Assembly: GCF_003339865.1 (NCBI RefSeq)
Contig: NZ_QPKV01000002.1
Span: 744,001 to 808,000 of the forward strand
Direction of reading: 5' to 3'
Source: Pedobacter chinensis
GTDB lineage: Bacteria > Bacteroidota > Bacteroidia > Sphingobacteriales > Sphingobacteriaceae
DNA length: 64,000 bases
Both the position numbers and the translations under genes were made by a program. Below, one piece after another: positions 1 to 9,300 of this stretch; the first letter of the stretch is position 1; every line of letters begins with the position of its first letter. The notes under the pieces were generated by a model. The model saw nothing but the letters and a program-made list of their open reading frames with translations. It searched no databases and had not been told where the DNA came from.

Positions 1-1
1 A

Positions 2-1330
2 GAACAAAAAATCAATGCGTTGCATGCAATTCTGGAAGGAGATGCTGATCCAAAGCATTTTACCGATCTGGAAGATGATTGGGAAATTGAGGAAAAAGTT
101 AACAAAGCACTGGAAAAATGGGGGCTTGGAAATTTCGGTCCGAAGCAGCCGCTTGGCACACTGAGCGGCGGACAGAAAACAAAAGTCTTTCTTGCAGGCA
201 TTGACATACATCACCCCGATGTTATTCTTTTGGATGAACCTTCCAATCATCTGGATGCTAAAACGCGTAAAAAACTTTATACTTCCATCCTGCAGAGCAA
301 GGCTACAATTCTGGTAATTAGTCACGACAAAACATTGTTAAACCTGATGAACAAAACCCTCGAACTTAGTAAAAAAGGTATTGAGGTTTTCGGAGGGAAT
401 TTTGAATTCTATCGTCAGCAAAAAGCAGAAAAAGTTAATGCACTTCATGCCCAGTTAAATGAACAATCCAAAACATTAAAACAAACAGAGAAAAAAGCTC
501 AGGATATGGCCTATCAAAGGCAGAAACAAGAATCGAGGGGCAAAACTGCCGGACAGAGCAATTCATTGCCCCGCATTATTGCAGGCGGATTAAAGAGCAA
601 ATCAGAAAGAAGTACAGCCAAGGTTTTAGATGCACACAATGAAAAAATATCCAACCTGGCAGATACCATCCGGGAAACCAGAGCTCAGATTCAACAATAT
701 CAGGTACTAAAGATTAATATCGGATCTTCTGATCTGCACCCTGGAAAAGTTCTGATCGATGCAGAGAACATAAATTTCGGCTATGATGGCAAATTCTTAT
801 GGAAAGGGCTGACTTTCCAGATCAGGTCTGGCGACCGTGTACAAATTGAAGGCGAAAATGGAGCAGGCAAAACAACCTTGTTAAAAATAATTACCCGCCA
901 GCTTGAACTTGCAACTGGCAACTACATGAGCCCGGAATTTTCTTATCTTTACCTCGATCAGGATTACACGATGATTAATCCTAAACTTACCATTTATGAA
1001 CAGGTTCAGGAATACAATAGCAGCGGATTAGAGGAACATGAGATTAAGGCTTTGCTGATCTATTCACAGTTTGACCGGGAAGCATTCGACAGGAAATGTG
1101 AGGGATTAAGTGGTGGCGAAAAAATGAAGCTATCTTTGTGTTGCATGTCGGTAAGTAATCATGCACCCGATATTTTAATTCTGGATGAACCAACAAATAA
1201 TCTCGATGTACAAAGCCTTGAGGTACTCACTTCAGCAGTGAAAAGTTTTGAGGGTACTTTATTGGTTATTTCACATGATGAGTATTTTACCAGTGAGATC
1301 GGAATAAACAGCAGAATTAATTTAAGTTAA
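2..1330 (+). CDS. ABC-F family ATPase, 5' end outside the window
   Basis: Soluble tandem ATP-binding cassette protein with no membrane segment, the layout of ABC-F proteins, which act on the ribosome (translation factors or target-protection antibiotic resistance). The frame is open to the window edge, so the start and first Walker A motif are missing. Counting residues from base 2, the first signature LSGGQ is near 54 and the Walker B with LLDEPSNHLD near 75-86. A charged Lys/Gln/Glu-rich linker typical of the family runs from about 130 to 240. The second cassette has GENGAGKTT near 284, LSGGE near 369 and LILDEPTNNLD after it. A TetR gene follows 19 bp downstream, which hints at drug-responsive expression. 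Subfamily (resistance type or housekeeping) cannot be decided from this fragment. Confidence 0.93.
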   Translation, partial: EQKINALHAILEGDADPKHFTDLEDDWEIEEKVNKALEKWGLGNFGPKQPLGTLSGGQKTKVFLAGIDIHHPDVILLDEPSNHLDAKTRKKLYTSILQSKATILVISHDKTLLNLMNKTLELSKKGIEVFGGNFEFYRQQKAEKVNALHAQLNEQSKTLKQTEKKAQDMAYQRQKQESRGKTAGQSNSLPRIIAGGLKSKSERSTAKVLDAHNEKISNLADTIRETRAQIQQYQVLKINIGSSDLHPGKVLIDAENINFGYDGKFLWKGLTFQIRSGDRVQIEGENGAGKTTLLKIITRQLELATGNYMSPEFSYLYLDQDYTMINPKLTIYEQVQEYNSSGLEEHEIKALLIYSQFDREAFDRKCEGLSGGEKMKLSLCCMSVSNHAPDILILDEPTNNLDVQSLEVLTSAVKSFEGTLLVISHDEYFTSEIGINSRINLS

Positions 1331-1349
1331 AAAGCTCCAATTTAAAAAC

Positions 1350-1943
1350 ATGCCACTTAAAAATACCGGTACAGAACAGCTCATTAAAGACACCGCAAAA
1401 AGATTATTGTTTGCTGAAGGCAAGCTTCATGCCACCACTCAGGAAATAGCTGATGCAGCAGGAGTTAACAGAACAGCATTGCATTACTATTTCCGCTCCA
1501 GAGATCTGTTGATTGCTGCCGTATTTCAGGAAGCCATGCAGGGCCTGAGTCAGCGGCTGGATGAATGTATGGAGTCTGAAAAACCTTTTAGAGAAAAGAT
1601 AGATCATCTGATAACTGTTTTTCTGAAGGATATGATTGCTTTCCCCTACCAGGAAACTTTCCTGATCACCGAAATTAATACGCTGGGAAAGGAATTGATG
1701 AACAACATCCAATCAGGTCCCGTTAATAATTTTTTAAAACAGGTACAGGATGAAATGGAAAAAGGAACAATTGAAAAAATTAACCCCATTCATTTCCTGA
1801 TGAACCTGTTTTCACTATTGTCATATCCGTTGATTATGGCACCGCTCTACCGGCAATTGTTTCAAATCTCCGGTAAGGACTTCAATGCACTTATAAATGA
1901 GCGCAAAAAAATGATTATGCACATGATTTTTAAAGAAGATTAA
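1350..1943 (+). CDS. TetR/AcrR-family transcriptional regulator
   Basis: One-component repressor of 197 residues, the usual TetR length. The N-terminal helix-turn-helix lies at about residues 25-47 (TTQEIADAAGVNRTALHYYF), ending in the typical YYF of the recognition helix. The remaining all-helical part would be the ligand-binding and dimerisation domain and is not conserved enough to name a ligand. The gene starts 19 bp after the ABC-F gene on the same strand, so both are probably one transcript and the regulator may control its own operon. It runs convergently into the HxlR gene, with only 5 bp between the two stop codons. Confidence 0.92.
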   Translation: MPLKNTGTEQLIKDTAKRLLFAEGKLHATTQEIADAAGVNRTALHYYFRSRDLLIAAVFQEAMQGLSQRLDECMESEKPFREKIDHLITVFLKDMIAFPYQETFLITEINTLGKELMNNIQSGPVNNFLKQVQDEMEKGTIEKINPIHFLMNLFSLLSYPLIMAPLYRQLFQISGKDFNALINERKKMIMHMIFKED

Positions 1944-1948
1944 ATTAA

Positions 1949-2335
1949 TTAATCGTCATTGTTGCTTTTCAGGCGTGATCTGTGAGCTTTCCCCCATTTG
2001 ATCATTTCCAGGATAATATCACCGAAAGATCTGCAATAGTCGGTGGCCGTATATTCTATTGATACAGGCATATCGTCTATTACTGTTCGCCTGATCAGCT
2101 GATTTGCACTCATCTCCTTTAGCTCTTTGGAAAGCATTCGTGTGGTAATTCCTGGAATGCTTCGTTCAATATCCCTGAATCTTTTATTTCCATTGCAAAT
2201 CGAATTGATGATGGGCAGCTTCCATTTCCCTCCGAGAACGTATAATGTGTCTTGTAAAGCCTGTATTTCTTCCTGCTGATTTCGCGGGTTTGACAACACT
2301 TCACTGGCTATCTTATTCCTTTTTTCATCTTCCAT
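1949..2335 (-). CDS. HxlR-family transcriptional regulator
   Basis: Small winged-helix regulator of 128 residues. Family signatures seen are LGGKWKLPIINSI (start of the DNA-binding domain), the segment GITTRMLSKELKEM (recognition helix) and the closing wing with EYTATDYC. Such proteins act as dimers and often sense electrophiles, oxidants or aldehydes. It is transcribed divergently from an SDR oxidoreductase across 82 bp, an arrangement repeated at 22.0-24.3 kb in this window, so the neighbouring reductase is its likely target. A minus-strand promoter box is visible 27 bp before the start. Confidence 0.93.
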   Translation of the reverse strand: MEDEKRNKIASEVLSNPRNQQEEIQALQDTLYVLGGKWKLPIINSICNGNKRFRDIERSIPGITTRMLSKELKEMSANQLIRRTVIDDMPVSIEYTATDYCRSFGDIILEMIKWGKAHRSRLKSNNDD

Positions 2336-2417
2336 ATTGGTATACTCTGTTATACTACTTACAAAAGTATATCAATATTGATTTATTTTTGCATCAATAA
2401 TTTATTTTTTTTTTAAA
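2336..2417. promoter_or_regulatory. Divergent promoter/operator between HxlR gene and SDR gene
   Basis: The gap holds Bacteroidota -7 boxes on both strands: TATTTTTG at 2384-2391 reading right, and TACTTTTG (complement of 2362-2369) reading left. A short inverted repeat, TATACT at 2341-2346 against AGTATA at 2366-2371, lies over the left-reading box and is a possible HxlR site. No good -33 TTTG is seen for either box. The operator assignment is inference from position and symmetry. Confidence 0.5.
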
Positions 2418-3158
2418 ATGACTAATCTACAAGAAAAAAAGGCTCTGGTTACCGGAGGAAACAGTGGTATAGGCTATGCCGCTGCAAAGGAATTAAAGGC
2501 ACAGGGTGCTGAAGTGATCATTACAGGAAGAAGAGCAGATGCCGTTCAAAAGGCCGCAGCTGAACTTGGTGTTACCGGTCTGGTTGCCGATCAGGGGCAG
2601 TTAGCCGCGATAGAAAAACTCGCAAATGAGGTAAGCAAAAAATATGGCAAAATCGATATATTGTTTATTAATGCTGGTGTGCTTGAAATGACAATGATTG
2701 AAAATGCAACAGAGCAGAACTTTGACAATATCATCAACGTCAATTTCAAAGGAGCTTATTTCACGTTGAGCAAATTTATCCCGCTTTTAAACGAAGGTGC
2801 ATCAGTTGTTTTTCTGTCATCAAACACCGCAAATATGAGCGGCGCAAACTCTTCTATTTATTCCTCAAGCAAAGCTGCCATCAACTCCTTGATGAAAATC
2901 GCTGCGATTGAGCTGGCACCACGTAAAATCCGCGTTAATAGCGTTAGCCCGGGACCAACCCAAACTGAAATCATGAAAAAGGTTGGATTTAGTGAAACGC
3001 AACTTCAGGAGGTAAATAACTGGATGATAGATCAGATTCCATTGAAGAAAATAGGAACAGCTGAAGACGTTGCTAAAATGGTCGCTTACTTTTCAGGAGA
3101 TGCAGCCAGCTTTATTACCGGTGCCGAAATCATTATGGATGGCGGGATGAGTCTTTGA
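2418..3158 (+). CDS. SDR-family NAD(P)-dependent oxidoreductase
   Basis: Classical short-chain dehydrogenase/reductase of 246 residues. The Rossmann cofactor motif VTGGNSGIG is at about residues 11-19, the NAG motif at INAGVL near 85, a catalytic Ser in FLSSN and the YSSSK catalytic pair at about 147-151. Residues GRRAD after beta-2 suggest NADP(H) preference. The C-terminal GAEIIMDGGMSL is typical of FabG-like members. The substrate cannot be told. It is divergent from an HxlR regulator that probably controls it, which suggests a stress or aldehyde/quinone reduction role. Confidence 0.94.
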   Translation: MTNLQEKKALVTGGNSGIGYAAAKELKAQGAEVIITGRRADAVQKAAAELGVTGLVADQGQLAAIEKLANEVSKKYGKIDILFINAGVLEMTMIENATEQNFDNIINVNFKGAYFTLSKFIPLLNEGASVVFLSSNTANMSGANSSIYSSSKAAINSLMKIAAIELAPRKIRVNSVSPGPTQTEIMKKVGFSETQLQEVNNWMIDQIPLKKIGTAEDVAKMVAYFSGDAASFITGAEIIMDGGMSL

Positions 3159-4334
3159 GAAAAGCTCGATTATCCAATCCGATAGCTCATTATTTATTGG
3201 ATATGCTATCTAAATTAACGCTCTGTAACAACCATTGATATGTGTCTCTTCAAGCAGTGGTACATTAATTTTCTGCAAAAGCTTTAACATTTCTCCTTCC
3301 ATCATTTCCTGAACCTGGGAATGTGTAACGAGGATTTGTTTTATGCAAAGAGCTGTAATACACTGCCGTCATTTCCGCGCAGGCGGAAATCTTAAAGCTT
3401 CCGCTGTTAAGGTAATAACGAGCGTTTCAACGAAGTTTATCTTAAACTTTCAACATGCGTCCCACAGAACTCCGTTATTGAGGAGGCACGACGAAACAAT
3501 CTATTTTGCTACAGTTACAATACTGGACAGATTGCTTCACTCCACTTCACTTGCCCATTTCTTCAGTTCGCAATGACGAGTACGTTTATGCGGGTTCATC
3601 ATCCGAAACGTCATTGCGAGAAGGAACGACGAAACAATCTATTTTGCTACAGTTACAATACCGGAGAGATTGCTTCACTCTACTTCACTTGCCCATTTCT
3701 TCAGTTCGCAATGACGAGTACGTTTATGCGGGTTCATCATCCGAAACGTCATTGCGAGGAGGAACGACGAAGCAATCTATTTTGCTACAGTTACAATACT
3801 GGACAGATTGCTTCACTCTACTTCACTTGCCTATTTCTTCAGTTCGCAATGACGAGTACGTTTATGCGGGTTCATCATCCGAAACGTCATTGCGAGGAGG
3901 AACGACGAAGCAATCTACTTTGCTGTAGCATAATCGTTCAGTATGGAAAGATTGCTTCACTCCACCTCGCAAGCCGCTGCTTCAGTTCGCAATGACGAGC
4001 GTCTCAAAAGGTTGACTAGCATGCTTAAAGGCGTTCAGAAATGACAATTATTTTTGTTTTTTCCTCAAGCTAATGACATTGGGCGGGAGCCACGAAGTCC
4101 TCATCGAAGATAATCTTAAAGCTTTAGCTATTAAAAGTTAGGATACCAGAACCAAATCCTAACATCACATTCCCGCGCCATAACCTATGTCAAAGCTGGA
4201 AATGTATAACTGAAACATCATTATGTCCGGTTCACACCTATTCAGGTTCCCCTCAGTACCCATGTTAATTAATTTTGTCATACCTAACTGATTGATATAG
4301 AATCAACAGCTTTAGTTATGAAAGATTTAAAATT
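3159..4334. other. 1.2-kb intergenic region with repeats and no gene
   Basis: After the SDR stop there is a weak hairpin (TATCCAAT 3171-3178 with ATTGGATA 3196-3203) without a T tract. The tandem repeat block follows, then two copies of a dispersed AATCTTAAAGCTT motif (3390-3405 and 4102-4130). Short reading frames between 3343 and 3995 exist only because the repeat period is a multiple of three and have no protein character. I see no real gene here. Confidence 0.7.
3483..4000. repeat. 138-bp tandem repeat, about four copies
   Basis: The string CAATGACGAG recurs at 3571, 3709, 3847 and 3990, giving periods of 138, 138 and 143 bp; the first and last units are partial or diverged. Each unit has two halves facing each other. 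One contains CGTCATTGCGAG and AGCAATCT, the other AGATTGCT and CGCAATGACG, so a transcript could fold into a long imperfect hairpin. The element resembles REP-like palindromes built on CGTCATTGCGA...GAAGCAATCT, a motif seen in many bacterial genomes. No transposase is nearby. Confidence 0.9.
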
Positions 4335-5396
4335 ATGGAAAACGAATCTAATTACAGTCGAAGGCGCTTTTTAGGCATGGCCGCCATGACGGTTGTTGCA
4401 GCAGAATTTGTTGGATTAAATCTGCTCAATGCCCGGGAGATACCAAAAAATTCAACCGGCAGCAGGAAGACTAAATCATCAACTGCATCTTTTAAAAAAA
4501 TAAAACAGATTAATGCCGGCGTACTAAACGTAGGCTATGCGGAGGTTGGTCCTGTAAACGGACAGCCGGTTATTCTTTTGCATGGCTGGCCTTATAGCAT
4601 CCACAGCTATGCTGAAGTGGCTGGTTTGCTTGCGGCTGATGGATACAGGGTAATTGTGCCTCATCTGCGAGGTCATGGAACAACTGCTTTTCTTTCAGCG
4701 AAAACCCCCAGAAACGGGCAACAGTCGGCAATTGCTGCAGATATTATTGCACTGATGGATGCTTTGAAAATAAATGATGCTGTAATTGGAGGGTTCGACT
4801 GGGGAGCACGTACGGCAAATATTATGGCCGCATTATGGCCGGAGCGATGTAAAGCAATGGTTTCTGTAAGCGGATACCTGATTGGCAGTCAGGAAGTCAA
4901 CAAGAAACCACTTGCTCCAAAAGCAGAACTATCGTGGTGGTACCAGTTTTATTTTGCAACTGAACGCGGTCGCCTTGGTTATGAAGCTAACCGAAGGGAT
5001 TTTGCAAAGCTCATTTGGCAAACAGCCTCTCCTAAGTGGGAATTTGACGAGCAAACTTTTGAAGCCACAGCAGTTGAATTAAACAATCCGGATCATGTTG
5101 CTATTGTCATCGACAATTACAGATGGAGGTTGGGGCTTTCAGACGGAGAACGTCAGTATGATAAATACGAAAAAATTCTGGCTACAGCTCCGGTAATAAC
5201 CATTCCATCCATTACACTTGAGGGTAATGAAAATGGCGCACCGCATGCAGATCCAAGCATTTATGCTGTTAAGTTTAAAGGGAAATACGCACATTATAAT
5301 CTTCCAGGTGGCATTGGGCACAATCTTCCTCAAGAAGCACCCAAAGCCTTTGCAGATGCTATTATTCAGGCCAATATGATGGCCGGCAAACCTTAA
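4335..5396 (+). CDS. Exported alpha/beta hydrolase, epoxide-hydrolase/dehalogenase type
   Basis: Protein of 353 residues with a twin-arginine signal (SRRRFLGMAAMTVVAAEFVG, residues 8-27), so it is probably exported folded by Tat. The alpha/beta-hydrolase core begins near residue 60. The oxyanion motif HGWP is at 83-86, the nucleophile elbow GGFDWG puts Asp155 where serine hydrolases have Ser, and His329 lies in GGIGHN. An Asp nucleophile is the mark of epoxide hydrolases and haloalkane dehalogenases, which form an alkyl-enzyme ester. The cap contains WWYQFYF, suited to a hydrophobic substrate. The substrate is unknown. An Ohr-type peroxidase gene follows 85 bp downstream, which suggests a shared role against reactive organic compounds. 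Confidence 0.88.
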   Translation: MENESNYSRRRFLGMAAMTVVAAEFVGLNLLNAREIPKNSTGSRKTKSSTASFKKIKQINAGVLNVGYAEVGPVNGQPVILLHGWPYSIHSYAEVAGLLAADGYRVIVPHLRGHGTTAFLSAKTPRNGQQSAIAADIIALMDALKINDAVIGGFDWGARTANIMAALWPERCKAMVSVSGYLIGSQEVNKKPLAPKAELSWWYQFYFATERGRLGYEANRRDFAKLIWQTASPKWEFDEQTFEATAVELNNPDHVAIVIDNYRWRLGLSDGERQYDKYEKILATAPVITIPSITLEGNENGAPHADPSIYAVKFKGKYAHYNLPGGIGHNLPQEAPKAFADAIIQANMMAGKP

Positions 5397-5481
5397 GATA
5401 AACCAAATTAATCTCTAAAAAAGAACATGTTAAAATCCAAAAAAATCAAATCATAAATAATCACAATTAAATTTTAAAAAA

Positions 5482-5940
5482 ATGGAAAATCAAAATGTAA
5501 TAGAATCAGCAAATGTCTTGAATATCGTAATCAATAAAGTTCTTTATACAGGAAAAGTACATGTGAATGGCGGACGAGAAGGATTTGCTAAAAGTGAAGA
5601 CGGACTTTTGGACACCGCACTTTCAGCTCCGGGCAGTAATGGAAAGGGTACAAATCCTGAACAGTTGTTTGCTGCCGGATGGGCTGCATGTTTTATCGGT
5701 GCAATGAAACATAATGCTCCGCATCTGCAAATTTCACTTCCTGCAGATACAGCAATCAATGCAGAGGTTGATCTGGCTTTAGTAGATGAGGGTTTCAGTC
5801 TGCAAGCCAGATTAAACGTGATCTTGCCAGGGCTAACGTATGAAGAAGCTAAAACGGTTGTTGAGGCAGCTCATCAAACCTGTCCTTATTCAAAAGCAAC
5901 CCGTGGAAACATCAATGTACAGATCAATGTAATTATTTAG
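5482..5940 (+). CDS. ohr: Organic hydroperoxide resistance protein (Ohr/OsmC family)
   Basis: Thiol peroxidase of 152 residues that reduces organic hydroperoxides in the cytoplasm, by family knowledge. The two reactive cysteines are seen at Cys70 in GWAACFIGAM and Cys134 in AHQTCPYSKATRGN, both in the Ohr-subfamily context. The N-terminal TGKVHVNGGREG segment also fits Ohr more than OsmC. The length is slightly above the usual 140 because of a short N-terminal extension. The start is preceded by an A/T-rich leader without a Shine-Dalgarno, as is normal in this phylum. No MarR-type OhrR gene is adjacent. Confidence 0.92.
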   Translation: MENQNVIESANVLNIVINKVLYTGKVHVNGGREGFAKSEDGLLDTALSAPGSNGKGTNPEQLFAAGWAACFIGAMKHNAPHLQISLPADTAINAEVDLALVDEGFSLQARLNVILPGLTYEEAKTVVEAAHQTCPYSKATRGNINVQINVII

Positions 5941-6393
5941 AATAACCAAGCGCCCTAGTTCGTATCCAAAATAAATGGCTCTTGCGGACGCGAACCAGGG
6001 CAAAAGGAAAATATTTTTTAACGTCAGGAAATATTCTAAAACACTAATTTATAATACAATGCCCAACCAATTTATAAATCTTTGAACTTTAATTCTTAAA
6101 CTTATTTTTCCGCCAAAAGCAACGCCTAAGGCTTTTTTTGAAGGATTTTTAGGTTAACCCTCACAAAAAGAACATCAATATTTTTTCTCTTTCTTTTTCC
6201 ACCCTTAACACACTGACTGTTAACAATTTATTTTTATTTTAGAAAACTTTATTTCTATATTTAATCATTAGTCACTGTTTATGAGCAGTGTAAACATGTC
6301 GTCCCAACAACATATACTCCCTGTTTTGAATTGCCGACAACCCTAGTTTTAAGCCGAATCCATTGTTTTTTAATCCAAATTAATAAAATTCAA
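5941..6393. other. 453-bp leader region before the giant gene pair
   Basis: Beyond the post-ohr hairpin this stretch is A/T-rich and contains no reading frame of interest. A weak hairpin with a T tract (AAAAGC 6115-6120, GCTTTT 6131-6136) may end transcription from ohr. I could not find a full TTTG/TAnnTTTG promoter; TATATTTA near 6257-6264 is one mismatch from the -7 consensus. The long leader suggests that the downstream genes have their own promoter. Confidence 0.4.
5952..6001. terminator. Long hairpin after ohr
   Basis: Arms 5952-5967 and 5986-6001 pair over 14 of 16 positions (one a G-U pair), with an 18-nt loop. It starts 12 bases after the ohr stop codon. There is no T tract right after it, so it may protect the 3' end or be a REP-like element rather than a simple intrinsic terminator. 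Confidence 0.5.
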
Positions 6394-9300
6394 ATGGCTA
6401 AATCTACCGCTTTAACCAACCATCTAAATTTGGTTCATGATGTTTCACTAAAAGCTAATGAAAATCCAAAAAAGCTTGATACATTACTCAATAAACTTAA
6501 AACAGCCGATGTAAATCAGGAAAGTGTCCGATTGCTAAAAACAGATGTTCCGGAGTTGATCAACCAGAACATCAGCAAAAGCAATCCGCTAACTGAATTT
6601 CTGGAAACCAAACCCGGTAAGGCGACCAGTGAAGCATTGGTGGTAAGACGAGAAAGTCCTTTTGTAAATTTAAATGCAAGCGGAGGATTTTCAGCACTTA
6701 ACATCGCTAAAGCCACCGAAACCCTTGGTCCGTTTACAGCCAATGACGGCAGATTCTACTGGTATGATTTTTTGAGTTACGAAAAATTGGTTCCCGTTTA
6801 CGTTACCGGAGATGCTGCACCTTTAATGCTCATTCCTTTAAAACTATCGGCATTATCAAGAGCAACCAATGTTTACACACTCAGCAAGGGAAGCATTTGG
6901 CTAAGGGCAGATTTATTTGCAACCGCAGCAGGAAATGCAAAATATGCTGGTTTTAAAATCAGTTCCGGAAAACTTACACTAAGCAAGGCACTTGGCATCA
7001 CTTCAGATACCTTACGCATAACCGCTGAGGTAACTTTTAGCCTGGAACTGGTGCTCGATAATACTTTTACCCTCAAAGGCGAAGGTAAATGCGGCTCCGA
7101 TTCAAGAAGTGCAGAAATCAAACTGCCTCCTTCACTAAACCTGCAATATGCCGCCAAAAAAATTTCCATAAGTCAAATGGGAACCTCATCATGGGCCTTA
7201 TACGGAGATAAGCGACAGTTTTCCTATAATGCCAAGGTTGCTGTTTACAATGCCGATCTCGACAAAATATTAATTCCACTTAAAAGTGATTTACCGGAGT
7301 TTTCAATCAAAAAAAAGACTTCCGAATTTTTCGACATTTCGGGGAACGCCCTTGTTCGTGATTCGGTATGGTGCCTTTCTTTAGCTGCGCTGGATATTAC
7401 CAAACCCTTTACCATTCGTAATAATGGGGCTTTAGGTGTAATCTGCAGACCCGGATTGTCTTGCCGCTGGATAGGTTTGGATGCAAATGCAATGGTAGAT
7501 TTAAAAGGACCTTACATTTTAGCCGAACCAGGCTTATTTCTAATTCACGAAAACAGTGCAGACTTTAAAGGCTTAAAAGAAAATTATAAGCTTTGGGATT
7601 TAGATGAGCAATCGGGTATAAAAGCAGGGATGGCCCTTTCCTTTATGCGTAAACGCAAGCTCGATTACAGTTGCGCAGCAGAGGGCGCAGAAGGCATTTC
7701 TGCTTTAGCTGATGCCATAATAGATGCAGATAAACCCATTAAAGCCGATGGCCAGCCGGTTGCACCGCGAAGTAAGGATAGCATTTATGTAAAATATGTA
7801 ACACCGGTCCTTTCGCAGGTAATGGTTTACGATCAGGATATGCTCAGCGAAAACGAAGCTGCGCCATCTGAACAATTACTTTCCAAAACCGCTTTCAGCG
7901 AGCAGAAGAAAGCAGCGGCCGCTCCTTATCAGTTTGCGCTGGAAAATGCCTATCTGCTTTCTACTCCCCCTGCAGCCATATTATTAGCCGGGAGTTTCGA
8001 TATCAATAACACTTTATCAAAAGGAAAGCTTACCATACTTTATGGCTTGCTTGATTTGGTTCCAACTTTGCCGCATCCATATACTTCAGCTTCATTGTTT
8101 ACCAACCGCCGTGCCATCAATACCTTCAGAGATGCGGCCACATATAATCAAAGTATGCTGGGTTTGTTAACTTCCCTTTGCAATTGGGAAAAAAGCGAAT
8201 CAGGTATGGCATTGGTTGATATTGATTTTCAGCTTTTGTATAATCAGGCCCAGGCAATTCCGCAAATGGCAGGTGCATCCCTTACAGGAAACAACAACCA
8301 ACTTAGCGGAATGGAAGTGTTTACTTCCGGGAATGTTACCGAAAATTTCAAAATTGCCGGAAACCGTTTAAATAATTCCGAAATTTTCCGCACTCCAAAT
8401 GTTTTTTCTCTTTTGGATTTAAGCACCAATTACGATTTACTTGGGGTATCGATGTCTTTCAATCAGGTTAGAATGATAACCGAAAGCATTGCAAAGGTAA
8501 ACCAGCAATCGGAGCAATTGGTTACCATTGAGAAAATGAATTTACGAACACCAATGGCTTTGCTAAATGGTTTTACGCTGCCTCACATTAGTTGGGAACC
8601 TTTGGTAAATATCAGCAAACCCGATATAAGTGCCGATCCGGAAGAGGGAATCTTAAGCTTTTCCGATCAGGGGCCATCAACCATTTTCTCGCAATTCGAT
8701 ACCCAGGTTATCGATATCGATCCGATGAAATACATCAAAAGGTTCAAAAACAATTTAAAATCTGCCAGTGATGGCTTAACACCATTAAATCCTGATCTAA
8801 AACAAAAAAACTTTACCAGTAACATTCTTTTTGCATTACCTAACGGCAAAATTTCCCTGGCAAATCTTACACCGTATAACCCGGCTCGTGCTACAATGAA
8901 CAATCGCCACCTTGACTTTATTCAGCCTGAGTTTGAGATGCAAAACCTTAAGTTAAAAGGAGGTTTGCAATTCAGAATTTCGGCAAATAAAGCCTCCTCT
9001 TCTGATTTCCCGCCAGAACTTGCCGGCTTAACCATTCAGCTTAAAAACCTGATCGATGCCAATGGCAATTCGCTGCCTCAAAGTATTTTAGGCGAAAGTG
9101 TACATACCATTTTTAACAATGTGTTTGCATCGGGCATTAGTGCTAAAGGTGTGCCTGTTACGCATATTGATTTTTCCGGTTATGGAGCCAGCACCTATAG
9201 CAACTGGTTAGCGCCGCTGGCAAAATTTGGAGATATTGCCCAGGTTAAGTTTGATGTAATGCGGGGCAGGCTTTCTCATGAAGTGGTGCAGGCCGTAAGT

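Noticed and set aside
3343..3995. Overlapping open frames of 77-140 codons through the 138-bp repeat
   Set aside because: They exist because the repeat period is divisible by three, repeat the same residues and have no start signals.
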